From Alphaproteobacteria bacterium (GTDB taxonomy: Bacteria > Pseudomonadota > Alphaproteobacteria > Sphingomonadales > Sphingomonadaceae), in the NCBI GenBank assembly GCA_018828205.1, contig JAHJWA010000266.1, positions 1 to 10,579 of the forward strand: DNA of 10,579 nucleotides, written 5' to 3'. How positions within the stretch are numbered: the first letter of the stretch is position 1; each line of letters opens with the position of its first letter. The notes under the pieces are model-generated. The model made no database searches. It was given only the letters and a program-made list of their open reading frames with translations, and had not been told where the DNA came from. Positions 1 through 6,060 of this stretch are shown piece after piece. The translations under genes and the position numbers were made by a program.

Positions 1-725
1 AGCTTGGTCTCGTGGAGGCATTCGAAATAGGCCATTTCGGGCGCGTAGCCCGCCTCGACCAGCGTCTCGAACCCGGCCTGGATCAGATGGGTGATCCCGC
101 CGCACAGCACCGCCTGTTCGCCGAACAGATCGGTCTCGCACTCTTCCTTGAAATCGGTCTCGAGGATGCCGGCGCGCCCGCCGCCCACGGCGCTGGCGTA
201 GGAGAGCGCGAGCTGCTTGGCGTAGCCATTGCCTCCATCGCCGCCGCTGGCGCTGCTCTCCTGATGCACCGCGATCAGGCAGGGGACGCCGCCGCCCTTG
301 AGATATTCGCTGCGCACCGTGTGGCCGGGGCCCTTGGGGGCGATCATGATCACGTCGAGCTCGGCGGGGGGCTCGATCAGGCCGAAATGGACGTTGAGCC
401 CATGCGCAAAGGCGAGCGCGGCGCCGGGCCGCATCTGCCCCGCGATCTCGCCGGCGTAGATTGTCGCCTGATGCTCGTCGGGGGCGAGCACCATCACCAG
501 ATCGGCCCATTGCGCCGCCTCGGCGACCGATTTGACATCGAAGCCCGCCTCGCGCGCCTTGGCGGCGCTGGCCGAGCCCTCGCGCAAGGCGACGACCACC
601 TCGGCCACCCCGCTGTCGCGCAGGTTCTGGGCATGGGCATGGCCCTGGCTGCCATAGCCGATGATCGCGACCTTCTTGTCCTTGATCAGCTGCTGGTCGC
701 AATCGGCATCGTAATAGACTTGCAT
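1..725 (-). CDS. ilvC: Ketol-acid reductoisomerase (NADP+), C-terminal part outside the window
   Basis: IlvC converts 2-acetolactate or 2-aceto-2-hydroxybutyrate to the dihydroxy acids of valine/leucine and isoleucine synthesis, using NADPH and Mg2+, in the cytosol. The visible 241 residues start MQVYYDADCDQQLIKDKKVA, then the Rossmann nucleotide loop GYGSQG (residues 23-28) and the segment ALREGSASAAKAREAGF typical of the class I NADPH site. Further on come IAPKGPGHTVRSEY and the metal-binding segment ETDLFGEQAVLCGG, which carries the Asp and Glu ligands of the family. The ATG at 725 follows GAGG at a 5-base spacing. The gene is last in the ilvB-ilvN-ilvC series, 40 bases after the ilvN stop. 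One oddity is a Gly/Ser-rich stretch (SSASGGDGGNG) after HQE, roughly eight residues longer than I expect from relatives. The C-terminal knotted domain is mostly beyond the window edge. Identity is secure. Confidence 0.97.
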   Translation of the reverse strand, partial: MQVYYDADCDQQLIKDKKVAIIGYGSQGHAHAQNLRDSGVAEVVVALREGSASAAKAREAGFDVKSVAEAAQWADLVMVLAPDEHQATIYAGEIAGQMRPGAALAFAHGLNVHFGLIEPPAELDVIMIAPKGPGHTVRSEYLKGGGVPCLIAVHQESSASGGDGGNGYAKQLALSYASAVGGGRAGILETDFKEECETDLFGEQAVLCGGITHLIQAGFETLVEAGYAPEMAYFECLHETK

Positions 726-743
726 AATTACCTCGTTTGTCTT

Positions 744-760
744 GCCCGGTCTGGCCGGGC
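744..760 (-). other. Small GC hairpin between ilvN and ilvC
   Basis: A perfect 6-bp inverted repeat (GCCCGG, five-base loop, CCGGGC) lies between the ilvN stop and the ilvC ribosome binding site. On the coding strand it is followed by AAGACAAACGAGG, not a T-run, so it does not look like an intrinsic terminator. It could act as an mRNA processing or stability element that sets ilvC levels relative to ilvBN. In such GC-rich DNA it could also be chance. Confidence 0.3.
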
Positions 761-765
761 TGGCA

Positions 766-1281
766 TCAATCCTGTTCGGCTCCGCGCATCATGCCCACGA
801 TCCCCGAGCGGCCGACCTCGACCAACCCGAGCTCGCGCATCAGCGCGATGAAGCTGTCGAGCTTGGCGGGCGAGCCGGTCAGCTCGAAGACGAAGCTCGA
901 AGTGGTGGTGTCGACCACATTGGCGCGGAACAGCTCGGCGATCCGCAGCGCCTCGACCCGCGCCTCGCCCTTGCCGGCGACCTTGACCAGTGCCAGCTCG
1001 CGCTCGACATGCGCGCCGTGTTCGGTGAGGTCGATGACCTTGTGGACCGCGATCAGCCGCTCGAGCTGCGCGCGGATCTGGTCGATCACCGGTTCGGGTC
1101 CGCGGGTGACGATGGTGATCCGGCTGACCGCGTGGTCCTCCGAGATATCCGCCACCGTCAGGCTGTCGATATTGTAGCCGCGCGCGGTGAACAGCCCGGC
1201 GATCTTGGCGAGGATCCCCGCCTCATTGTCGACGATGACGTTGAGGACGTGGCGTTCGGAGGCTGGCTGATCGATCTTCAC
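766..1281 (-). CDS. ilvN: Acetolactate synthase small (regulatory) subunit
   Basis: This is the regulatory partner of the ilvB product. It binds the large subunit, raises its activity and, in known homologues, gives feedback inhibition by valine. The 171-residue product opens with MKIDQPASERHVLNVIVDNE and has an N-terminal ACT domain (about residues 11-85) with the pattern NEAGILAKIAGLFTARGYNI followed by SLTVADIS. A second ALS small-subunit domain follows, ending GRSGIVGMMRGAEQD. The length is normal for the short bacterial IlvN/IlvH type. I chose the GTG at 1281 because GGAGG lies six bases upstream and the protein then begins just before the conserved domain. The same frame is open up to 1452, but that stretch runs through a palindromic repeat and encodes low-complexity Arg-rich sequence unlike the family. 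It lies 118 bases after ilvB and 40 before ilvC, on the same strand. Confidence 0.96.
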   Translation of the reverse strand: MKIDQPASERHVLNVIVDNEAGILAKIAGLFTARGYNIDSLTVADISEDHAVSRITIVTRGPEPVIDQIRAQLERLIAVHKVIDLTEHGAHVERELALVKVAGKGEARVEALRIAELFRANVVDTTTSSFVFELTGSPAKLDSFIALMRELGLVEVGRSGIVGMMRGAEQD

Positions 1282-1290
1282 GCCCCACCT

Positions 1291-1377
1291 CCGTTCGTGT
1301 CGAGCGCATCCGAGACACCGTGGCGCGGCGTCTGCGTATCTCGACTGCGGCCTGCGGCCTCCGCTCGATACGAACGG
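1291..1377. repeat. Palindromic REP-like repeat (two inverted units) between ilvB and ilvN
   Basis: The outer arms, 1291-1306 and 1362-1377, are 16-base inverted repeats with one mismatch (CCGTTCGTGTCGAGCG against CGCTCGATACGAACGG). Between them are a second inverted repeat (AGACACCG, five-base loop, CGGCGTCT, one mismatch, 1313-1333) and a short direct repeat CTGCGGC-CTGCGGC near 1350. Each half resembles a GTTCGTGTCGAGCG...GAGAC motif that I recall as dispersed between genes in sphingomonads, so the whole looks like a pair of inverted REP units. It occupies most of the ilvB-ilvN gap and would form a strong hairpin in the ilv mRNA. It has no T-run in the coding direction, so it is probably not a terminator. 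The structure is seen directly; the dispersed nature is from memory and needs a genome search. Confidence 0.6.
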
Positions 1378-1399
1378 CGAAAGAAAGCACGAACAATCA

Positions 1400-3160
1400 T
1401 CACACCAGCGCCTTCGCTTTGTCGTCCATCGTCCCGCCGACCGCATCGCCATACATCAGCATCTCGGTGTGCGCCGCGCCGGAGGGGATCATGGGGAAGC
1501 AATTGGCGTCGGGCGAGACGCGGCAATCGACCATCACCGGCCCGTCATGCGCCAGCATCGCCTCGATCCCGGGGTCGAGTTCGCTCTCGTCCGAAATCCG
1601 GATGCCCTTCCAGCCATAGGCTTCGGCCAGCGCGACGAAATCGGGCAGGCTGTCGGAATAGGAGTTGGAATAGCGGCTTTCGTAGGTCAGCTCCTGCCAC
1701 TGGCGGACCATGCCCATATACTGGTTGTTGAGGATGAAGACCTTGACCGGCAGGCGGTACTGGCTCGCGGTGCCAAGTTCCTGGATGTTCATCTGGATCG
1801 AGGCTTCGCCGGCGATGTCGATCACCAGCGCATCGGGATTGCCCAATTGCGCGCCGATCGCCGCGGGCAGGCCGTAGCCCATCGTCCCGAGCCCGCCGCT
1901 GGTGAGCCAGCGGTTAGGGCCGAAGAAATGGAAATACTGCGCCGCCCACATCTGGTGCTGGCCGACCTCGGTGGTGATGATGGGATCGCGGTCGCGGGTC
2001 AGCGCGAACAGGCGCTCGATCGATTTCTGCGGCATGATGCAATCGGCGCTGTCGGGATAGGCGAGGCATTGGCGCGCCTTCCAGCCCGCGATCCGCGCCT
2101 TCCATTCGCCCAGATCGCGCGCAGTCCGCGCGCCCCATGCTCCGACCAGCTGGCCAAGCACCTCAGCGCAGTCGCCGACCACGCCGAGATCGACGGGGAC
2201 GACCTTGTTGATGCTCGCGCGGTCGATATCGATATGTATCTTCTTCGCCTGCGGGGCGAAGGCATCGAGCCTGCCGGTCACCCGGTCGTCGAACCGCGCG
2301 CCCAATGCGACGATCAGATCGGCGCGGTTCATCGTCATATTGGCTTCGTAGGTGCCGTGCATCCCCAGCATCCCGAGCCAGTCGGGATGATCGGCGGGGA
2401 AGGCGCCCAGACCCATCAGCGTGCTGGTGACCGGCGCGCCGGTGGCCTGCTGGAGCTGGCGCAGCAGTTCGGTCGCGCGCGGGCCAGCGTTGATGACGCC
2501 GCCGCCGGTGTAGAACACCGGACGCTCTGCCGCCGCCAGCATGGCGACGGCTTGCGCGATCTCGTCGGGCTCCGCATGGGTGCGGGGCTGGTAGCGCGTG
2601 GAGGGCAGCGGCGCCGCGCCCTCCTCGGGCGTGTCGACCAGCGCGATCTGGACATCCTTGGGGATGTCCACCAGCACCGGACCCGGCCGCCCGGTGGTGG
2701 CGATGCGGAACGCTTCCTCGATCGTCGATGCCAGAAGCGCGGGGTCCTTCACGAGATAATTGTGCTTGGTGCAGTGCCGCGTGATCCCGACCGTGTCCGC
2801 CTCCTGAAAGGCGTCGGTGCCGATCAGCCCGGTGGGGACCTGGCCGGTGATGACCACCATGGGGATCGAATCCATCCAGGCATCGGCGATCCCGGTTACC
2901 GCGTTGGTTGCACCGGGGCCGCTGGTGACCAGCACCACCCCCGGCTTGCCGGTCGAGCGGGCGTAGCCTTCAGCGGCATGGGCCGCGCCCGCCTCGTGGC
3001 GGACGAGGATATGGCGTAAACGGTTGTCGGTGAACAATTCGTCGTAGATCGGCAGCACCGCCCCGCCGGGATAGCCGAACACGAATTCGACCTCCTGCGC
3101 CGCGAGGCAATCCATCACTATCTGCGCACCGTTGCGCTGGGCAGCCACAATTCTCTCCAT
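1400..3160 (-). CDS. ilvB: Acetolactate synthase large (catalytic) subunit
   Basis: This thiamine-diphosphate and FAD enzyme condenses two pyruvates to 2-acetolactate, or pyruvate with 2-oxobutyrate, the first shared step of branched-chain amino acid synthesis. The product is 586 residues, normal for the family. Seen in order: the N-terminal ThDP-binding domain with FGYPGGAVLPIYDELF (about 28-43) and the catalytic Glu in RHEAGAAHAAEGYAR (E56); TSGPGATNAVTGIADA (79-94); a central FAD domain (about 200-345); and the C-terminal ThDP domain with GEASIQMNIQEL and the paired Asn of ILNNQYMGMVRQWQ (N478-N479). The metal-binding motif usually begins Gly-Asp; here it is Gly-Glu (E452). The ATG at 3160 is chosen because MERIVAAQRNGAQIV abuts the family domain; its ribosome site is weak (GGGGG ten bases upstream). 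An in-frame GTG at 3226 lies inside a hairpin and is unlikely. It precedes ilvN on the same strand. Confidence 0.97.
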   Translation of the reverse strand: MERIVAAQRNGAQIVMDCLAAQEVEFVFGYPGGAVLPIYDELFTDNRLRHILVRHEAGAAHAAEGYARSTGKPGVVLVTSGPGATNAVTGIADAWMDSIPMVVITGQVPTGLIGTDAFQEADTVGITRHCTKHNYLVKDPALLASTIEEAFRIATTGRPGPVLVDIPKDVQIALVDTPEEGAAPLPSTRYQPRTHAEPDEIAQAVAMLAAAERPVFYTGGGVINAGPRATELLRQLQQATGAPVTSTLMGLGAFPADHPDWLGMLGMHGTYEANMTMNRADLIVALGARFDDRVTGRLDAFAPQAKKIHIDIDRASINKVVPVDLGVVGDCAEVLGQLVGAWGARTARDLGEWKARIAGWKARQCLAYPDSADCIMPQKSIERLFALTRDRDPIITTEVGQHQMWAAQYFHFFGPNRWLTSGGLGTMGYGLPAAIGAQLGNPDALVIDIAGEASIQMNIQELGTASQYRLPVKVFILNNQYMGMVRQWQELTYESRYSNSYSDSLPDFVALAEAYGWKGIRISDESELDPGIEAMLAHDGPVMVDCRVSPDANCFPMIPSGAAHTEMLMYGDAVGGTMDDKAKALV

Positions 3161-3205
3161 TGGTTTCGTGCCCCCGCCGCCTCGGTGGCGATTGGCAGAC
3201 ACAAA

Positions 3206-3238
3206 TCGGCCCGGCGCGGGGGTCACGCGCCGGGCCGA
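3206..3238 (-). promoter_or_regulatory. Strong GC hairpin in the ilvB leader (attenuator-like, or miaA terminator)
   Basis: There is a perfect 13-bp inverted repeat, TCGGCCCGGCGCG and its complement, with a seven-base loop TGACCCC on the minus strand. In the direction of miaA and ilvB transcription the stem is followed by TTTGTGT, a short broken T-run. It starts 33 bases after the miaA stop and ends 45 bases before the ilvB start. It could terminate miaA transcription, attenuate ilvB, or form a 5' stem on an ilvB mRNA starting at the adjacent promoter. The stem is seen directly; the function is inference, and the weak T-run makes a strong intrinsic terminator uncertain. Confidence 0.6.
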
Positions 3239-3246
3239 CGAGGACC

Positions 3247-3275
3247 GCTATGAAATCCGAAAAGTACGCTGTCAA
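3247..3275 (-). promoter_or_regulatory. Candidate sigma70-type promoter for ilvBNC
   Basis: On the minus strand a consensus -35 TTGACA (3275-3270) is followed, after 17 bases, by CATAGC (3252-3247), a weak -10 matching three of six consensus bases. Transcription would start near 3240, at the foot of the GC hairpin, leaving a leader of about 80 bases before ilvB. The TGA inside the -35 is the miaA stop codon. The perfect -35 and the spacing support it; the poor -10 limits confidence, though weak -10 boxes are common in alphaproteobacteria. Confidence 0.45.
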
Positions 3276-4261
3276 CGCAGGTTTTGAAACAAAGAAACAA
3301 AAATACTGCGGGTGGCACAATCAGCGCTATCCGCCCGTGTCCATTCCCGCGGCGGCTGGTTGCGGAACCAGGTGTATTGCCGCTTGGCGTATTGTCGGGT
3401 CGCGGTCTGGCCGGCGGCGATGGCAGCCTCGCGGGTCGCCGCGCCGCGGAGAAGCCCCGCAATCGCGGGCACGCCGATGGCGCGCATGACCGGAAGCGCG
3501 GGATCGAGATCCCGCGCGAGCAGCGCCGCAACCTCGCGTTCCGCGCCGCGGTCGAGCATGTCGACGAAGCGGCGGTCGCAGCGCTCGAACAGCCATTCGC
3601 GATCGGGCAGCAGGAGCAGGGGGTGGAGTTCGATGTCGCTGCCGATGCCTCCGGTCTTGCGCGTCTGCCAGTGGCGCTGCGTCTGCCCGGTGGCGCGGAC
3701 CACCTCCAGCGCGCGGGTGGTGCGCGAGCGATCGGCGGGGGCGAGCCGGGCGGCGGCTTCGGGATCCTCGCGCTCGAGCGCGGCGCGCGCCTCGCGAGGC
3801 GCGAGCGCGCGGACCGCCGATCGCGTGGCCGGATCGATATCCGGGATCGGCGCGATCCCCTCGATCAGCGTGCGAATGTAAAGCCCGGTTCCGCCGCACA
3901 GGATCGGCACCGCGTGATCCGCATGCAGTTCGGCGATCTCGCGTTTTGCGGCGGCCGACCAGTCGGCGGCGGAGCAAGACACCGCGCCGTCCCAGGTCCC
4001 GAACAGCCGGTGCTCGATCCCGCCCATCTCGGCCGCAGTCGGCCGCGCGGAGAGCACGCGCAGATCGGCATAGACCTGCGCGCTGTCGCAATTGACCACC
4101 ACCGCGCGCCGCCCGTCGGCCTCGATCTCCTGCGCCAGACGCACCGCCAGATCGCTCTTGCCGCTCGCGGTCGGCCCTGCGATGAGCGCGACCGGTGGTT
4201 TCGGCGGCGGGTTTGCCGCCACGTTCGACGGTGGTTTTTCAGGAGTTTCGCGCGTGCTCAT
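3272..4261 (-). CDS. miaA: tRNA dimethylallyltransferase (A37 prenylation)
   Basis: MiaA moves the dimethylallyl group from DMAPP to N6 of adenosine 37 in tRNAs that read UNN codons, the first step to ms2i6A. The product is 329 residues, within the usual range. It has the P-loop GPTASGKS (29-36), the DSAQVY motif (59-64, family DSxQxY), CGGTGLYIRTLIEGI (122-136), and near the C-terminus the conserved TRQYAKRQYTWFR (288-300). The ATG at 4261 gives about 22 residues of Pro-rich lead before VALIAGP. It has no clear ribosome site, and an in-frame GTG at 4222 is a possible alternative that would remove the overlap with serB. It is read away from serB, and the two starts overlap by eight bases. Downstream on the same strand lies ilvB, whose candidate -35 box contains this gene's stop codon. 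Confidence 0.96.
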   Translation of the reverse strand: MSTRETPEKPPSNVAANPPPKPPVALIAGPTASGKSDLAVRLAQEIEADGRRAVVVNCDSAQVYADLRVLSARPTAAEMGGIEHRLFGTWDGAVSCSAADWSAAAKREIAELHADHAVPILCGGTGLYIRTLIEGIAPIPDIDPATRSAVRALAPREARAALEREDPEAAARLAPADRSRTTRALEVVRATGQTQRHWQTRKTGGIGSDIELHPLLLLPDREWLFERCDRRFVDMLDRGAEREVAALLARDLDPALPVMRAIGVPAIAGLLRGAATREAAIAAGQTATRQYAKRQYTWFRNQPPREWTRADSADCATRSIFVSLFQNLR

Positions 4262-5138
4262 TGTCCGGATGATAGCAGACCAGAGCGGGCTCGAAACCCG
4301 CCTCGAGGCCGTCATGGCAGCGCTCGACGCGGCCGGCATGCCGGTGGCGATGGCGGGGATGCTCGATTTCTGCGGTGACGTCCTGCAATTGTCCTTTCCC
4401 CATGCCGAACTGGTGCCGGTGCGCACGATTCTCGACGCCCATTTCGGGGCCTGCGACATGCTGGCGGCCGATCACCCTATCGAAATCCCGCGGCTGCTCA
4501 TATCGGATATGGATTCCACCATGATTGCCCAGGAATGCATCGACGAGCTCGCGGATTACGCGGGCATCAGGCACGAGGTGTCCGCGATCACCGAGCGCGC
4601 GATGCGCGGCGAACTCGATTTCGGGCAGGCGCTGACCGAACGAGTAGGGCTGCTGGAGGGGCTCGAGGAGGATGCCATCGCGCAATGCCTCGCCGAGCGG
4701 ATTGCCCCGGTGGCGGGTGCCCGCACGCTGGTCGCGACGCTCAAATCGCGCGGCTGCCGGGCGGTGCTGGTGACCGGCGGCTTCCACCATTTCGCCGACG
4801 CGGTTGGCGAGCAGCTCGGCTTCGATCGCGTGGTGGGCAACCGGCTTGCGGTCGCGGAGGGCAGGCTGACGGGCAAGCTCGTTGGGCCGATCAGCGATGC
4901 GGCGACGAAACGCGCCACGCTGGACGAGGAGCGCGGACAGTTGGGCGAGGGCGCGCGCGTGCTGGCGCTGGGCGACGGCGCGAACGACATCCCGATGCTG
5001 CAGGCGGCGGATTACGGCATCGCCTATCGCGCCAAGCCCAAGCCGCGCGAAGCCGCCAACGGACGCATCGACAGCAGCGATATCTCCGCGGTACTCAGAC
5101 TGTTCGACATTCCCGAGAGCGAATGGCTCGCGCGATAG
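4254..5138 (+). CDS. serB: Phosphoserine phosphatase
   Basis: SerB hydrolyses O-phospho-L-serine to serine, the last step of the phosphorylated serine pathway. It is a HAD-superfamily enzyme acting in the cytosol. The product is 294 residues: an N-terminal domain of about 80 residues, then HAD motif I DMDSTMIAQECIDELADYAG with nucleophile D85 and D87; motif II VLVTGGFHHFAD with T174; the motif III Lys in AATKRATL (K219); and motif IV GDGANDIPML (D241, D245). The cap segment ITERAMRGELDFGQALTERV is typical of SerB. The GTG at 4254 is preferred over the ATG at 4269 because AGGAG lies eight bases before it, inside the divergent miaA gene. The start overlaps the miaA start, so each gene's promoter must lie in or near the other's coding sequence. 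The COQ4 gene follows on the same strand after 57 bases but appears to have its own promoter. Confidence 0.97.
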   Translation: MLIVRMIADQSGLETRLEAVMAALDAAGMPVAMAGMLDFCGDVLQLSFPHAELVPVRTILDAHFGACDMLAADHPIEIPRLLISDMDSTMIAQECIDELADYAGIRHEVSAITERAMRGELDFGQALTERVGLLEGLEEDAIAQCLAERIAPVAGARTLVATLKSRGCRAVLVTGGFHHFADAVGEQLGFDRVVGNRLAVAEGRLTGKLVGPISDAATKRATLDEERGQLGEGARVLALGDGANDIPMLQAADYGIAYRAKPKPREAANGRIDSSDISAVLRLFDIPESEWLAR

Positions 5139-5162
5139 CTTCCCTTCGGTCGGCGATAAGGC

Positions 5163-5183
5163 TATATTGACATTTCTGTCAGT
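5163..5183 (+). promoter_or_regulatory. Candidate -10 box and TetR-like operator before the COQ4 gene
   Basis: The 18-bp imperfect palindrome ATTGACATTTCTGTCAGT (5166-5183) has arms TGACA and TGTCA around a four-base spacer, with further partial symmetry outside. It overlaps a good -10 sequence TATATT (5163-5168). No clear -35 was found at the right distance, which would suit an activated or tightly controlled promoter. The palindrome lies just before the AAAGG ribosome site (5184-5188), so a bound repressor would block initiation. The form resembles sites of TetR/AcrR regulators, but no regulator gene is present nearby. The sequence is seen directly; the regulator class is inference. Confidence 0.45.
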
Positions 5184-5195
5184 AAAGGCCCGTAG

Positions 5196-6032
5196 ATGAC
5201 CGATCACAACGCCATCCGCTCCGCCATCGAATGCGCCCGCGATGGGACGCCGTTGCGCGATCCGCGCCGGGTCGAGCCCACATATTCGCTGCCGCGCGCC
5301 TATGGCCACTTCCGCGACCTGCTCAAGGACAAGGAAGAGACCAGCCACGTTTTCAAGATCTTCGAGGCGCTTCCCTCCAAGAGCTTTATGCCGCGGGTCC
5401 GCGCGCTGACGCTGAGCGAGCAGGGCGAGAAGCTGCGGGCGGAGGAGCCGTTCCTGCCGCCGATCCTCGACGATCACGAAGCCCTGCGGCGCTTTCCCGA
5501 AGGATCGGTGGCGCAGGCCTATTGCGACTTCATGGAACGCGAGGGGCTGTCCGCCGCCGGGCTGGTGGCCGAGGCCGACAAGCTGGGGCGACCCAAATAC
5601 GGCGATCTGGTCGAATGGTTCGGCAACCGTTCGCGCGACACGCATGATCTGATGCATGTCCTGACCGGCTACGGCCGCGACGGGCTGGGCGAGCAATGCG
5701 TGCTGCTGTTCACCCACGGCCAGTCGCCCAGCCACGGGCATCTGCTGATCGGCTATGCCGGCGCGCTCAACATCAAGAAATCGGTCAAGAGCAAGGCGCC
5801 GGTGTTTCGCGCCTGCCGCCAGGCGCAGCGTACCGGCGTCGCCTGTCCGCCGCTGGTGGAGATGTCGATCCGGGAATTGCTTGCCAAGGACCTTCAGGCG
5901 GTCCGGCTCGAACTCAACATTCCCGAACCGCACTGGTACCGCGAATGCCATCGCATTTGGCGCGAGGAGGGGATCGACCCCTATGACCTGCTGGCCAAGA
6001 ACCAGGAACCGGAGCTGGCCGCCGCGGCTTAA
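5196..6032 (+). CDS. COQ4 family ubiquinone biosynthesis protein
   Basis: Members of the COQ4 family are needed for ubiquinone synthesis. Eukaryotic COQ4 belongs to the membrane-bound CoQ complex and has been linked to loss of the ring carboxyl at C1. The 278-residue product carries the family's metal-binding signature HDxxH-x11-E: H150, D151, H154 and E166 in DTHDLMHVLTGYGRDGLGEQ. Other fitting segments are FEALPSKSFMPRVRAL (56-71) and, near the C-terminus, LNIPEPHWYRECHRIWREEG. No signal peptide or membrane helix is evident, which fits a peripheral membrane protein. The ATG at 5196 follows AAAGG at a seven-base spacing and a likely operator palindrome. It lies 57 bases after serB and converges on the DUF3052-like gene, 28 bases away. 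Family membership rests on the motif and overall pattern. Whether it performs the C1 reaction here is unknown; alphaproteobacteria may instead use UbiD/UbiH-type enzymes. Confidence 0.85.
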   Translation: MTDHNAIRSAIECARDGTPLRDPRRVEPTYSLPRAYGHFRDLLKDKEETSHVFKIFEALPSKSFMPRVRALTLSEQGEKLRAEEPFLPPILDDHEALRRFPEGSVAQAYCDFMEREGLSAAGLVAEADKLGRPKYGDLVEWFGNRSRDTHDLMHVLTGYGRDGLGEQCVLLFTHGQSPSHGHLLIGYAGALNIKKSVKSKAPVFRACRQAQRTGVACPPLVEMSIRELLAKDLQAVRLELNIPEPHWYRECHRIWREEGIDPYDLLAKNQEPELAAAA

Positions 6033-6060
6033 GTCGGCGCTCGTCCCCGGGGCTTGATCG

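Noticed and set aside
1282..1452. Extension of ilvN upstream of its GTG to an ATG at 1452.
   Set aside because: It would read through the palindromic repeat and overlap the ilvB end; the GTG at 1281 has a good ribosome site and matches the family N-terminus.
1469..3019. A 516-codon plus-strand open frame opposite ilvB.
   Set aside because: It is a shadow of ilvB with the same antisense composition and no ribosome site or motif.
3161..3226. An N-terminal extension of ilvB starting at the GTG at 3226.
   Set aside because: The GTG lies in the hairpin, has no proper ribosome site, and the added 22 residues are low-complexity and not part of the family.
3160..3277. A possible ilv leader peptide: one minus-strand frame reads Ile-Ala-Val-Leu-Val just before the GC hairpin, with a TTG at 3275 as possible start.
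   Set aside because: The frame has no stop at the hairpin and stays open into ilvB in another frame; no ATG or ribosome site precedes it, and the candidate promoter would start transcription after these codons. Chance is more likely.
4239..5951. A 570-codon open frame on the minus strand opposite serB and the COQ4 gene.
   Set aside because: Both plus-strand genes have clear family motifs; the opposite frame is open because of strong GC codon bias and its product has no recognisable motifs.
6033..6060. A terminator between the convergent COQ4 and DUF3052-like genes (CCCCGGGG).
   Set aside because: The palindrome has no loop and no T-run on either strand, so it cannot form a usable terminator hairpin.
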